Origin: CAG-273 sp964618105
GTDB taxonomy: Bacteria > Bacillota > Clostridia > TANB77 > CAG-508
Assembly: GCA_964618105.1 (NCBI GenBank)
Contig: CAZUAJ010000022.1
Location: 1 to 14,194, forward strand
DNA: 14,194 nt
Direction: 5' to 3'
The notes under the pieces were generated by a model. The model searched no databases and was not told the origin of the DNA. It was given only the letters and a program-made list of their open reading frames with translations. Both the position numbers and the translations under genes were made by a program. Shown here in pieces: positions 6,301-13,476 of the stretch (its first letter is position 1; every line of letters begins with the position of its first letter).

Positions 6301-8757
6301 TTATTCTCCATCATTTTCATCAGGTTTTATAGTTTCAATACTAACAACTTTTCCTTCATTTGTTCTCATTAAAGTAACACCTTGAGTTGACCTTCCTAAA
6401 ATGCTAATATCTTTTACTTTTAATCTAATAATAGTTCCATTGTCAGTAATAAGCATTACATCTTCATCGTCTGTTGCAATACGAATACCAACTATATTTC
6501 CTGTTTTTGGTGTTATTTTGTATGTAGTTACTCCTTTTCCGCCTCTTGTTTGCACTCTATATTCATCTAACTCAGTTCTTTTTCCAAATCCATTTTCAGT
6601 AATTGCTAGCAATGTTGCATCTTTGTTCCCTTCTATTATAGATTCCATTCCTATAACATAATCTTCTCCATCTAAACGAATTCCTATAACTCCTTGTGCT
6701 GTTCTACCCATTGGTCTAACATCTTTTTCACTAAATGTAATACAAGCTCCTTGTTTAGTAACTAAAACTACATCATCTTGTCCATCAGTTAATCTAACAT
6801 CAATTAACTCATCTTCTTCTCTTAATGTAATTGATAAAAGTCCCGTTTTTCTACTTGAATCAAATTCATTTAATGGTGTTTTTTTAATGAATCCTTGTTT
6901 TGTTCCCATTAATAAATATTTTCCATCTGCAAAATTACTTATTGGAATAACTGCAGATATTTTTTCTCCTGGATCTAGTCTTAGTAAATTAACTATTGCA
7001 GTTCCCTTTGCTGTTCTTCCTGCTTCCGGTATTTCATACCCTCTTAGTCTATATAACTTTCCTCTATTACTAAAGAATAATAAAGTATCATGAGTTGATG
7101 CTGTAAATATTTGTTTAACAAAATCTTCTTCTCTTGTAGCTAAACCTGTAATTCCTTTTCCCCCACGCTTCTGACTTTTATATGTATCTACTGGCATTCT
7201 CTTCACATATCCAAAATGAGTTAAAGTAATTACTGTTTGCTCTTCTTTTACTAAATCTTCAATATTAATTTCGCCTTCTGATGCTACAATTTTTGTTTTT
7301 CTTTCATCACCATATTTTTGTTTAATTTCTAATAACTCTTCTTTTATAATATCAAATACCAATCTTTCACTAGATAAAACTTCTCTTAAATGTTCAATTA
7401 ATTTCATTAATTCATTATATTCTTCATCTATTTTTTCTCTTTGTAATCCTGATAATGTTTTTAATCTCATATCCAATATTGCTTGTGCTTGAATTTCAGA
7501 TAAATTAAATCTTTTCATTAATCTTTCTTTTGGGTCATCATAAGAGCTACGAATAATATTAATTACTTCATCAATATTATCTAATGCAATTCTTAATCCT
7601 TCTAAAATATGAGCTCTTGCAAGAGCCTTATCTAAGTCAAATTGTGTTCTACGAAGTATAACTGTCTTTCTGTGTTCTATATAATAATCTAAGCATTGTC
7701 TTAATGTTAAAATACGTGGTTCTCCATTAACTAATGCTAGCATTATAACTCCAAATGTATCTTGTAATTGTGTATGTTTATACAATTGATTTAGTATAAC
7801 TTGAGCATTTACATCTCTTTTTAATTCAATTACAATTCTTACTTTTGATTCTCTGTCAGATTCATCTCTAATTTCTGAAATTCCTTCAATTCTTTTTTCT
7901 TTTACTAAATCTGCAATATTTTCTATTAATTTTGCCTTATTTACTTGATATGGTAGTGAATTTACAATAATTCTTTGTTTATTATTGCTCATTTCTTCAA
8001 TTTCACTTTCACCACGAACAGTAATTTTTCCTCTACCAGTTGTATATGCTTGCTTAATTCCTTCTAGACCTAAAATTAATCCTTCTGTTGGAAAATCTGG
8101 ACCTTTTATAACTTCCATTAATTGTTCATCTGTAACATTATCTTCATCAATTATTTTAACAATTCCGTCAATAATCTCTGATAAGTTATGTGGTGGAATA
8201 TTAGTTGCCATACCTACTGCAATTCCTGAAGAACCATTTATTAATAAAGTTGGTATTTTTGATGGAAGAACTGTTGGCTCTTGTAAACGATCATCATAGT
8301 TTGGCATAAAATCCACTGTGTTTTTTTCAATATCAGTAAGCATTGTTTCTGCTATTTTTGCCATTCTTGCTTCAGTGTATCTCATTGCTGCAGCACCATC
8401 ACCATCAATAGATCCAAAATTTCCATGTCCGTCAATTAGTGTATATCTTTGTGTAAAATCTTGTGCTAATCTTACCATTGCATCATATACTGAAGCATCA
8501 CCGTGTGGATGATATCTACCTAAAACAGAACCTACTGTATTTGCGCATTTTCTGTAAGGTTTGTCTGATGTGATTCCATCTTCATACATAGCATATAAAA
8601 TCCTTCTATGTACTGGTTTTAACCCATCTCTTACATCTGGAAGTGCTCTTGATACAATAACACTCATAGCATAATCAATATATGCTGTGCGCATTTCTTT
8701 TTCAATGTCGCGTTCTACTATTTTTCCGTCATTTCTTTTTTCGTCTTTTGCCTCCAT
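6301..8757 (-). CDS. gyrA: DNA gyrase subunit A
   Basis: This is a complete 818-residue GyrA, the usual length. It cuts and rejoins DNA in the A2B2 gyrase that introduces negative supercoils. The catalytic tyrosine is Tyr127 (AAMRYTEARM), the breakage-reunion domain starts with AYIDYAMSVIVSRALPDVRD, and the GyrA-box QKRGGKG lies at 529-535 before the six-bladed C-terminal wrapping domain. The box identifies gyrase rather than topoisomerase IV. In the quinolone region the residue aligned with E. coli Ser83 is Ala88 (HPHGDASVYD), while Asp92 (E. coli Asp87) is kept. The start is ATG with a GAGGT ribosome binding site. It has its own promoter at 8793-8821 and ends at the shared terminator. GC is clearly higher than in the neighbouring secretion genes. 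Confidence 0.98.
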   Translation of the reverse strand: MEAKDEKRNDGKIVERDIEKEMRTAYIDYAMSVIVSRALPDVRDGLKPVHRRILYAMYEDGITSDKPYRKCANTVGSVLGRYHPHGDASVYDAMVRLAQDFTQRYTLIDGHGNFGSIDGDGAAAMRYTEARMAKIAETMLTDIEKNTVDFMPNYDDRLQEPTVLPSKIPTLLINGSSGIAVGMATNIPPHNLSEIIDGIVKIIDEDNVTDEQLMEVIKGPDFPTEGLILGLEGIKQAYTTGRGKITVRGESEIEEMSNNKQRIIVNSLPYQVNKAKLIENIADLVKEKRIEGISEIRDESDRESKVRIVIELKRDVNAQVILNQLYKHTQLQDTFGVIMLALVNGEPRILTLRQCLDYYIEHRKTVILRRTQFDLDKALARAHILEGLRIALDNIDEVINIIRSSYDDPKERLMKRFNLSEIQAQAILDMRLKTLSGLQREKIDEEYNELMKLIEHLREVLSSERLVFDIIKEELLEIKQKYGDERKTKIVASEGEINIEDLVKEEQTVITLTHFGYVKRMPVDTYKSQKRGGKGITGLATREEDFVKQIFTASTHDTLLFFSNRGKLYRLRGYEIPEAGRTAKGTAIVNLLRLDPGEKISAVIPISNFADGKYLLMGTKQGFIKKTPLNEFDSSRKTGLLSITLREEDELIDVRLTDGQDDVVLVTKQGACITFSEKDVRPMGRTAQGVIGIRLDGEDYVIGMESIIEGNKDATLLAITENGFGKRTELDEYRVQTRGGKGVTTYKITPKTGNIVGIRIATDDEDVMLITDNGTIIRLKVKDISILGRSTQGVTLMRTNEGKVVSIETIKPDENDGE

Positions 8758-8792
8758 TTTTTTACCTCTTTTCTAGTATTTTTCACTTCCTT

Positions 8793-8821
8793 ATTATACT
8801 AAAATAAGCACAAATTTGCAA
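8793..8821 (-). promoter_or_regulatory. gyrA promoter
   Basis: Minus-strand TTGCAA (8816-8821), 17 bases, TATAAT (8793-8798). The predicted start lies near 8786, about 29 bases before the ATG. gyrA is therefore probably transcribed separately from the secretion-type operon that ends at 8846. Confidence 0.8.
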
Positions 8822-8823
8822 TG

Positions 8824-8839
8824 ATTTTAACGTTAAAAT
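8824..8839. promoter_or_regulatory. 16-bp perfect palindrome just upstream of the gyrA -35
   Basis: ATTTTAACGTTAAAAT is self-complementary over all 16 bases and lies two bases upstream of the gyrA -35 box, after the stop codon of the preceding gene. This is where an activator or a supercoiling-responsive protein could bind. No regulator can be named from the sequence. With no loop it is a poor terminator. Confidence 0.4.
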
Positions 8840-8845
8840 TTATGT

Positions 8846-9571
8846 TTATTTTACTAACATTTCTGCTAATTTTTTTTGCTCATCTGTAAGGTTAAAATCT
8901 TTTCCATTGTTTTTTATAATTAAATGTAAATTTTCAATTTGCCTTGCTTGTTTTAAAGTTTCTTCTAATGGTAATGTTTGTTTTAATTTTTCTTTTATTT
9001 TCTCATATTCTTTTTGCATTCCGTCAAAATTTTGATTTTGGTAATATTCTTTCCAATTATTTTCATATTTTTTAATTTTTTCAATATTATTTATTTGATT
9101 AGCAAATTCTGTTTCAATATTACTACTTACATTATCTAATATTGCATTTTTTCCTTTTCTTATTAATGTTGCAACATTATATGGAATTATTCCTTTTTTA
9201 CTAGTAAAACTTAATGCTGAATCTATTACATTTGAAATTCCATCAATTATTCCGCCACTTTTTATTGCATTTTGTGCTTGAAAAATATTGTCAAATTTAC
9301 CTGTAAATATTCCTGTTAAACTTTTTCCAATTTCAATTCCTTTTTCTAATGTAGTATTTATGCCTTCTTTCAATCCGCCTTTAATTAAACTGTTTTTTAT
9401 GTCTATTACCTGATCTTCAACAAAATTTGGTAATATCCATCTTAAGCCCAAATCAATTGCTGTATTTATTACATTTCCAAGAGTTGATGTTAAAAAATTA
9501 TTTTGCTCATTTTGTGTTGTAAGTTCATTTTTATTTAATTCTTGATTATTTAAAATTATTTCATTATCCAT
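8846..9571 (-). CDS. Protein of unknown function, last gene of the VirB4 operon
   Basis: This 241-residue protein has no recognisable catalytic motif. The first 25 residues are polar and Asn/Gln rich. Residues about 30-135 form a series of glycine-punctuated amphipathic helices (STLGNVINTAIDLGLRWILP, SLTGIFTGKF, GGIIDGISNVIDSAL) without a clear membrane span. Residues about 150-205 are charged and look like a coiled coil (ETEFANQINNIEKIKKYENN), and the tail ends DFNLTDEQKKLAEMLVK. The start is ATG with GGAGA 6 bases upstream, 28 bases after the ParA-like gene, so it is in the same operon. It is less AT-extreme than its neighbours. The amphipathic Gly-rich part could bind membranes, which would fit a secretion substrate or chaperone, but this is only a guess. 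Confidence 0.75.
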   Translation of the reverse strand: MDNEIILNNQELNKNELTTQNEQNNFLTSTLGNVINTAIDLGLRWILPNFVEDQVIDIKNSLIKGGLKEGINTTLEKGIEIGKSLTGIFTGKFDNIFQAQNAIKSGGIIDGISNVIDSALSFTSKKGIIPYNVATLIRKGKNAILDNVSSNIETEFANQINNIEKIKKYENNWKEYYQNQNFDGMQKEYEKIKEKLKQTLPLEETLKQARQIENLHLIIKNNGKDFNLTDEQKKLAEMLVK

Positions 9572-9599
9572 TTCTTTTCTCCTATACTTATTTAATAAT

Positions 9600-10247
9600 T
9601 TATAAACAATTTTTTAATATTTTAAATTCTGGAAAATATTTTTTTAAATCATAATCATTAATATTATATTTATTAAATATAATATTAAAATCTTCCTTAT
9701 TTATTTTCCACTCATTAATATAAATATTTATTAAATTTTTTGCTTTTTTTATTTCTAATAAATTAGTATTTAATATAAAAAAGTTAATATCACTATTTTT
9801 TATTATTTCTTTTGTATAATCAAAAAAACATTCTACAGATGTATTAATAATAATTAAATTATATTTTTCTCTTAATTTTAATAATATATTTTTTATTTTC
9901 TTATGACTTATTTTGTATTTAGAATCAAATAGCAAATTAATTCCAGATATTAAATCTATTTTTGAATTTATTTTAATTATTAATTTTTCTATTTTTATTT
10001 CTTTTAATAAATTATTATTTTTTATTTTATTTTTTATTTTTTGTGAATAATTTTTTATTCCTAATATTTTTTCTAAATTATTATTTAATATATCAAAATC
10101 AATAATTAATATTTTATTTTCATCTGATAATAAATTAGATAAATTAATTGTAAAAATACTTTTTTCTATTCCATTTGTTCCTGTAATACAAATTATATTT
10201 TTTTTATTTAATATTTTATTTTTTATTTCGTTATTTAATTTTTCCAT
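9600..10247 (-). CDS. ParA/MinD-like P-loop protein with degenerate ATPase motifs
   Basis: This 215-residue protein has the ParA/MinD/CpaE order. A beta strand and P-loop lie at residues 18-30 (NIICITGTNGIEKS), LIIDFDILNN at 48-57 is the second conserved strand, and LIIINTS aligns with the Walker B strand. Two key residues differ. The glycine before the P-loop lysine is Glu28 (codon GAA, one base from GGA), and the Walker B aspartate position is Asn (AAT, one base from GAT). ATP hydrolysis is doubtful. I choose ATG at 10247 because AAGGA (10256-10260) precedes it; a TTG at 10286 would overlap the end of virB4 without a site. The C-terminus stops soon after FPEFKIL and may be shortened. In the operon it follows virB4 and may have positioned the apparatus. 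Confidence 0.7.
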   Translation of the reverse strand: MEKLNNEIKNKILNKKNIICITGTNGIEKSIFTINLSNLLSDENKILIIDFDILNNNLEKILGIKNYSQKIKNKIKNNNLLKEIKIEKLIIKINSKIDLISGINLLFDSKYKISHKKIKNILLKLREKYNLIIINTSVECFFDYTKEIIKNSDINFFILNTNLLEIKKAKNLINIYINEWKINKEDFNIIFNKYNINDYDLKKYFPEFKILKNCL

Positions 10248-10269
10248 ATTTTTCATCCTTTTTATTTTA

Positions 10270-12138
10270 TTATTTTTTTGATTCAATTATTTCTTTTTCA
10301 AAATCTGCAGATTCAATTTTTGTTAGAATATGCTCATCTCCAACAAACATTAAACATTCTCCCCTTTTTAAGGATTTTATTTCTATTTTTTCTTTTTCTG
10401 ATAAATTAGAATATTGTTCCAATACTTTTATATTTTCTTCTTCTAATGCAAAAAAAGTTTTTATTTCTGAATTATTTAAAATACTTTTACCATATATTCC
10501 ATTTTCCAAACTAAACAAATCAGATATATCTTGTGTAATTGCAACTGCGCTTCCACCATATTTTCTAATTGTTTTAAATATTTTATATATAAAACTTGCA
10601 ACGTTTTTATTTGATGTTACTCCAATTAGTCTCCAAATTTCATCTAAATAAATAGATTTTTTTATTTTTCTATCCTTTTTTATTCGATTCCAAAATAATT
10701 CTGTAAAAATAAACATTCCATATTTTAAATTTTCTTCTCCTAAATCATATATATCTGCAACAATTAATAAATTATTTAAATTTACATTTGTATAATTATT
10801 AAAAAATTTTAATGAGCCTTTTACAAATGGAATTAATTTTATTTGAAATTTTTTTGTTCTTTCATCATTTCCTAATAAATTATAAAAATCTTCTAAAATT
10901 GGCATATCATAAGTATCTTTAAAAATCGGTTTCATAATTGCTTTATTTTTTTCTTTTTTATATAGTGTTTTATCATTAAAATTAATTCCTTTATTTTTGT
11001 ATAATTTAATTAATTTTTCTTCTAAAATTGCTTTTTCTTCTTCGTTTAAATTTCCAAAAACTAAATCAAAAAAACCTATTAATTTTCCTAATTTATTTGC
11101 TAAATATCCTTTTCCTTCATCTAAACTTTCTTCCATAATATCAAATATATTTATATATGTATTTGATGTAGGTCCTATTTTTAAAAGTGTTCCACCTAGT
11201 TTTTCACACATATTATTATATTCTCTATCTGGATCAATAATATATTGTTCAATTCCTAGAAGTCTGTTTCTTAGAACTAATAATTTAGTATAAAATGATT
11301 TTCCCGCTCCACTTGTACCAAAAATACACATATTAGAATTTTTATATTTATTTGAATTATATTTATCTATAAATACTAAAGAATTATTATAAAGATTTGT
11401 TCCTATAAAAATTCCTTCTTCATCAAATATTGCTGACGAAATAAATGGATATGTAGCAGTTAATCCACTTGTTAATACATTTCTTTTAGCTGCATCTTTT
11501 AAATCTAGAGAATTTTTCATTAACGGTAATGTTGTTAAATAAGCTTGTTCTTGCCTAAAATATGCTCTTCTAGTTTGCATTCCACAGCTTTGAATAATTC
11601 CTTCTAATTTATTTAATAAATTTTCTAATTCTTTTATATTGTCTGAATATGTAGTTATATAAATATATAAAAAATATAATTCTTCATTATTTATTTGCAT
11701 TTCTTTTCTAATATATTTTGCATCATTATATGTAAATGCTGCTATATCAATATCTTGTCTATTTTGATTTCCATTTTTTAAATCAACTCCAACATTTCCA
11801 ATATGATATGTTAAATCACGAATTGTTTTATAGGTATCTTGTTTTTCATAAAAAATTGAAATATTTAAATTTATATTTGAATTAATAATTGTTCTTAAAA
11901 TTAAATCTTGCTGTTCTCTAAAATAATTTGTAATAATTAAAGTTGAATAATATATATTATCAATTTCTATATATTTTGGATTAGAAATATTTATATAAGA
12001 TGGACAAATATAATCTTTTTCAGAAAATACACCTTCTAAAAAATTTAATTTATTATTTTTTTTATTTTTAAAATAATTAATTTTATTTTTTATTTTATTT
12101 TTTAATTTATTTTTTATTTTATTTTTTATTTTTTGAAT
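10270..12138 (-). CDS. virB4: VirB4-type secretion ATPase
   Basis: This 622-residue protein is the energising ATPase of a type IV secretion system. Walker A is GTSGAGKS at 274-281, Walker B is SIYLDEIWR with Asp499-Glu500, and AVAITQD follows as the conserved glutamine strand. The section before the P-loop (RRAYFRQEQAYLTTLPL, GTNLYNNSLVFIDKY) is the usual VirB4 linker. The frame is open without a stop from 12138; the ATG at 11700 would delete 146 residues that read as VirB4 N-terminal domain. The start chosen is ATT at 12136-12138, because AAGGAGG (12147-12153) lies exactly 8 bases upstream and no ATG, GTG or TTG is in frame there. Residues 2-35 are a low-complexity Lys/Asn/Ile tract. It lies 72 bases after the TraC-like gene. 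Confidence 0.88.
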   Translation of the reverse strand: MQKIKNKIKNKLKNKIKNKINYFKNKKNNKLNFLEGVFSEKDYICPSYINISNPKYIEIDNIYYSTLIITNYFREQQDLILRTIINSNINLNISIFYEKQDTYKTIRDLTYHIGNVGVDLKNGNQNRQDIDIAAFTYNDAKYIRKEMQINNEELYFLYIYITTYSDNIKELENLLNKLEGIIQSCGMQTRRAYFRQEQAYLTTLPLMKNSLDLKDAAKRNVLTSGLTATYPFISSAIFDEEGIFIGTNLYNNSLVFIDKYNSNKYKNSNMCIFGTSGAGKSFYTKLLVLRNRLLGIEQYIIDPDREYNNMCEKLGGTLLKIGPTSNTYINIFDIMEESLDEGKGYLANKLGKLIGFFDLVFGNLNEEEKAILEEKLIKLYKNKGINFNDKTLYKKEKNKAIMKPIFKDTYDMPILEDFYNLLGNDERTKKFQIKLIPFVKGSLKFFNNYTNVNLNNLLIVADIYDLGEENLKYGMFIFTELFWNRIKKDRKIKKSIYLDEIWRLIGVTSNKNVASFIYKIFKTIRKYGGSAVAITQDISDLFSLENGIYGKSILNNSEIKTFFALEEENIKVLEQYSNLSEKEKIEIKSLKRGECLMFVGDEHILTKIESADFEKEIIESKK

Positions 12139-12153
12139 ATTATTTGCCTCCTT
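12136..12153 (-). promoter_or_regulatory. Consensus ribosome binding site with ATT start, virB4
   Basis: AAGGAGG (12147-12153), 8-base spacer, ATT (12136-12138). The nearest in-frame ATG is 436 bases further on. The strength and spacing of the site decide the start of virB4. Confidence 0.75.
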
Positions 12154-12210
12154 TATTTATATTAATAATTTTTATTTTTAAATTTATTTTATATTAATTA
12201 TTTTTTATTT

Positions 12211-12783
12211 TTAATTATTATTTGAATATATTCTAGAATTTAAAAATGAAAATAATATATTAATAATTTGTTTTTTATTATTAATATCTGTTATTAAATT
12301 ACCACATCTTGATAATGATTCTTTTATTTTAAAATATTTTTGATTTAAATTTTCTATTGCATTTTCTTCAATATTTATTTCATTTTTATTTTTATTTTCA
12401 TTTTGATATTTTAAAATAATATAGAAATTTTTTGATGATGATTTTTTATTATGATTTAAATATTTAATATATTGAATATATTTTTGAGAAATTTTTTTAA
12501 TTTCAATATTTTCTTGAACTAAATTTTTTTCGATATTTTTAATATGTTTAGTTAAATCTTCTTTATTGCTTTGAATTAATATTTGAAAATTAAAATTACA
12601 TGTTTTTAAAAATATTTTATATGAATTTAAAATTGCTTCCTTTTCTAATTCTGATTTTAAATTAAAATTTATTGGATATATTTTTATTATTTTTATATAT
12701 TCATTATTTTTCAATTTAATAATTCCATTTTTTAATATTTCTTTATATGGAAGCCATTCTTGTACTTTATTTATTTTTTTTAT
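12211..12783 (-). CDS. TraC/VirB4 N-terminal-domain-like protein without ATPase domain
   Basis: This 190-residue protein resembles the N-terminal domain of TraC/VirB4 proteins but carries no P-loop. It begins with the recognisable block VQEWLPYKEILKNGIIK and continues with SELEKEAILNSYKIFLKTCN, FQILIQSNKEDL and a conserved-looking SLSRCGNLITDI near the end. Such TraC-like proteins sit just before virB4 in Gram-positive systems and probably help build the VirB4 complex at the membrane. The in-frame TTG at 12714 would remove the first 23 residues, including VQEWLPYKE. AAGGTG at 12789-12794 precedes ATA at 12781-12783, which is therefore my start. The reading frame closes at 12814 with no other start. 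It is the first gene of the minus-strand operon. The family name is moderately sure. Confidence 0.72.
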   Translation of the reverse strand: MKKINKVQEWLPYKEILKNGIIKLKNNEYIKIIKIYPINFNLKSELEKEAILNSYKIFLKTCNFNFQILIQSNKEDLTKHIKNIEKNLVQENIEIKKISQKYIQYIKYLNHNKKSSSKNFYIILKYQNENKNKNEINIEENAIENLNQKYFKIKESLSRCGNLITDINNKKQIINILFSFLNSRIYSNNN

Positions 12784-12794
12784 TTTTTCACCTT
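12781..12794 (-). promoter_or_regulatory. Ribosome binding site with ATA start, TraC-like gene
   Basis: AAGGTG (12789-12794) lies 5 bases before ATA (12781-12783), or 7 counted from AAGG. No ATG, GTG or TTG exists between the upstream in-frame stop (12814-12816) and the conserved start of the protein. Confidence 0.6.
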
Positions 12795-12926
12795 CTCTCT
12801 TTTTATATAATTTTTAATTAATAATTTTGAAAAATTAATAGAAATAATCTTTTGAATAAAAATAATCTGAAATAAATTCATAATTAATAAAAATAAATTT
12901 TAAATAATTTAAAACCTTATAATTTT

Positions 12927-12955
12927 ATATTATATTGTTTTATTAAAAAAGTCAA
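12927..12955 (-). promoter_or_regulatory. Promoter of the TraC-like/virB4/parA operon
   Basis: Minus-strand TTGACT (12950-12955) is followed by TAATAT (12927-12932) after 17 bases, overlapping a TATAAT (12929-12934) at 15 bases. The start point is expected near 12920, giving an AT-rich leader of about 140 bases. Confidence 0.65.
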
Positions 12956-12966
12956 TAAAAATCGTA

Positions 12967-12981
12967 TGTCAAAATTCGACA
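12967..12981. promoter_or_regulatory. Inverted-repeat operator, possibly paired Spo0A boxes
   Basis: TGTCAAAATTCGACA is a 15-bp near-perfect palindrome centred about 50 bases upstream of the expected start of the virB4 operon. Its halves, TGTCAAA on the plus strand and TGTCGAA on the minus strand, both match the known Spo0A-box pattern TGTCRAA. Binding by Spo0A is a hypothesis: natural sites are usually direct rather than inverted repeats. Confidence 0.4.
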
Positions 12982-13198
12982 ATATTTTTTTTGAATAATA
13001 TTTTTATTTTTTTGCATAATATTAATATAAGGTTAATATTAGTTGAACTAAGAATTTTGTTAGGTTAATTTAATTAGCTTTTCAAAATTCGAGCAAAGAT
13101 TTATTATTGTTTAATAATTTTAGATAATAATATGTCGGCGATGAGAGTATAGTATTTGTATTTAAGCTATATTTGTTTTATTTTTGTTATTTTAATAA

Positions 13199-13368
13199 AA
13201 ATAAACTATTTATATATGGTTGAAAATATAGATAATATATTCAAAGTTAAGATTGGTTTTGTATATTTTAATGATTATTATTAGTCCTTATTTAAGGATT
13301 AATATAGTTGTTATGTGTGCACTATTAGTCGAGCAACTGATTTATATATTTGGTGCAATAGTTTATTT
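13199..13368. ncRNA. Possible structured RNA, rod-like hairpin of about 170 bases
   Basis: AAATAAACTATT (13199-13210) is the exact inverse complement of AATAGTTTATTT (13357-13368). Inside, TATATA near 13211 can pair with TATATA near 13344, and GGTTG (13218-13222) with CAACT (13334-13338). Near 13279-13304, TATTAGTCCTT and AAGGATTAATA form an 11-bp apical stem around an ATTT loop. The outline (closing stem, open middle, apical stem) recalls 6S RNA. The strand cannot be decided, no convincing promoter is present, and AT-rich DNA pairs easily by chance. Confidence 0.25.
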
Positions 13369-13442
13369 GTATAGTAATATACATTAGATTAAAAACTAGG
13401 TATATAAGTTTTAGCTGTAAATTAATATTAGCTTTATACGAT

Positions 13443-13476
13443 TAATAGCCAGTAGTAAATTTTCTACTGGCTATTA
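13443..13476. terminator. Inverted repeat after gyrB, probable terminator
   Basis: TAATAGCCAGTAG (13443-13455) and CTACTGGCTATTA (13464-13476) form a perfect 13-bp stem with an 8-base loop, 22 bases beyond the gyrB stop. It is the most GC-rich stem in the region. The T-run (TTATTTTTTTA) lies on the plus-strand side, so it would terminate plus-strand transcripts better; for gyrB it may act as a 3'-end stabilising hairpin or a weak terminator. Confidence 0.65.

Noticed and set aside
6401..8512. Plus-strand open frames inside gyrA
   Set aside because: They mirror gyrA codons on the opposite strand and have no binding sites or family features.
10270..11700. virB4 starting at the ATG at 11700
   Set aside because: No ribosome binding site there, and 146 upstream codons in frame read as a normal VirB4 N-terminal region.
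847..12783. An altered genetic code explaining the missing starts
   Set aside because: TGG encodes Trp throughout, TGA is a sensible stop for the PrgI-like gene, and reading TGA as an amino acid does not create better starts.
12780..12881. 33-residue leader frame whose stop overlaps the ATA start of the TraC-like gene (ATAA)
   Set aside because: It has an ATG at 12879-12881 but no ribosome binding site, and its composition is what random AT-rich DNA gives. Coupling cannot be excluded but is not supported.
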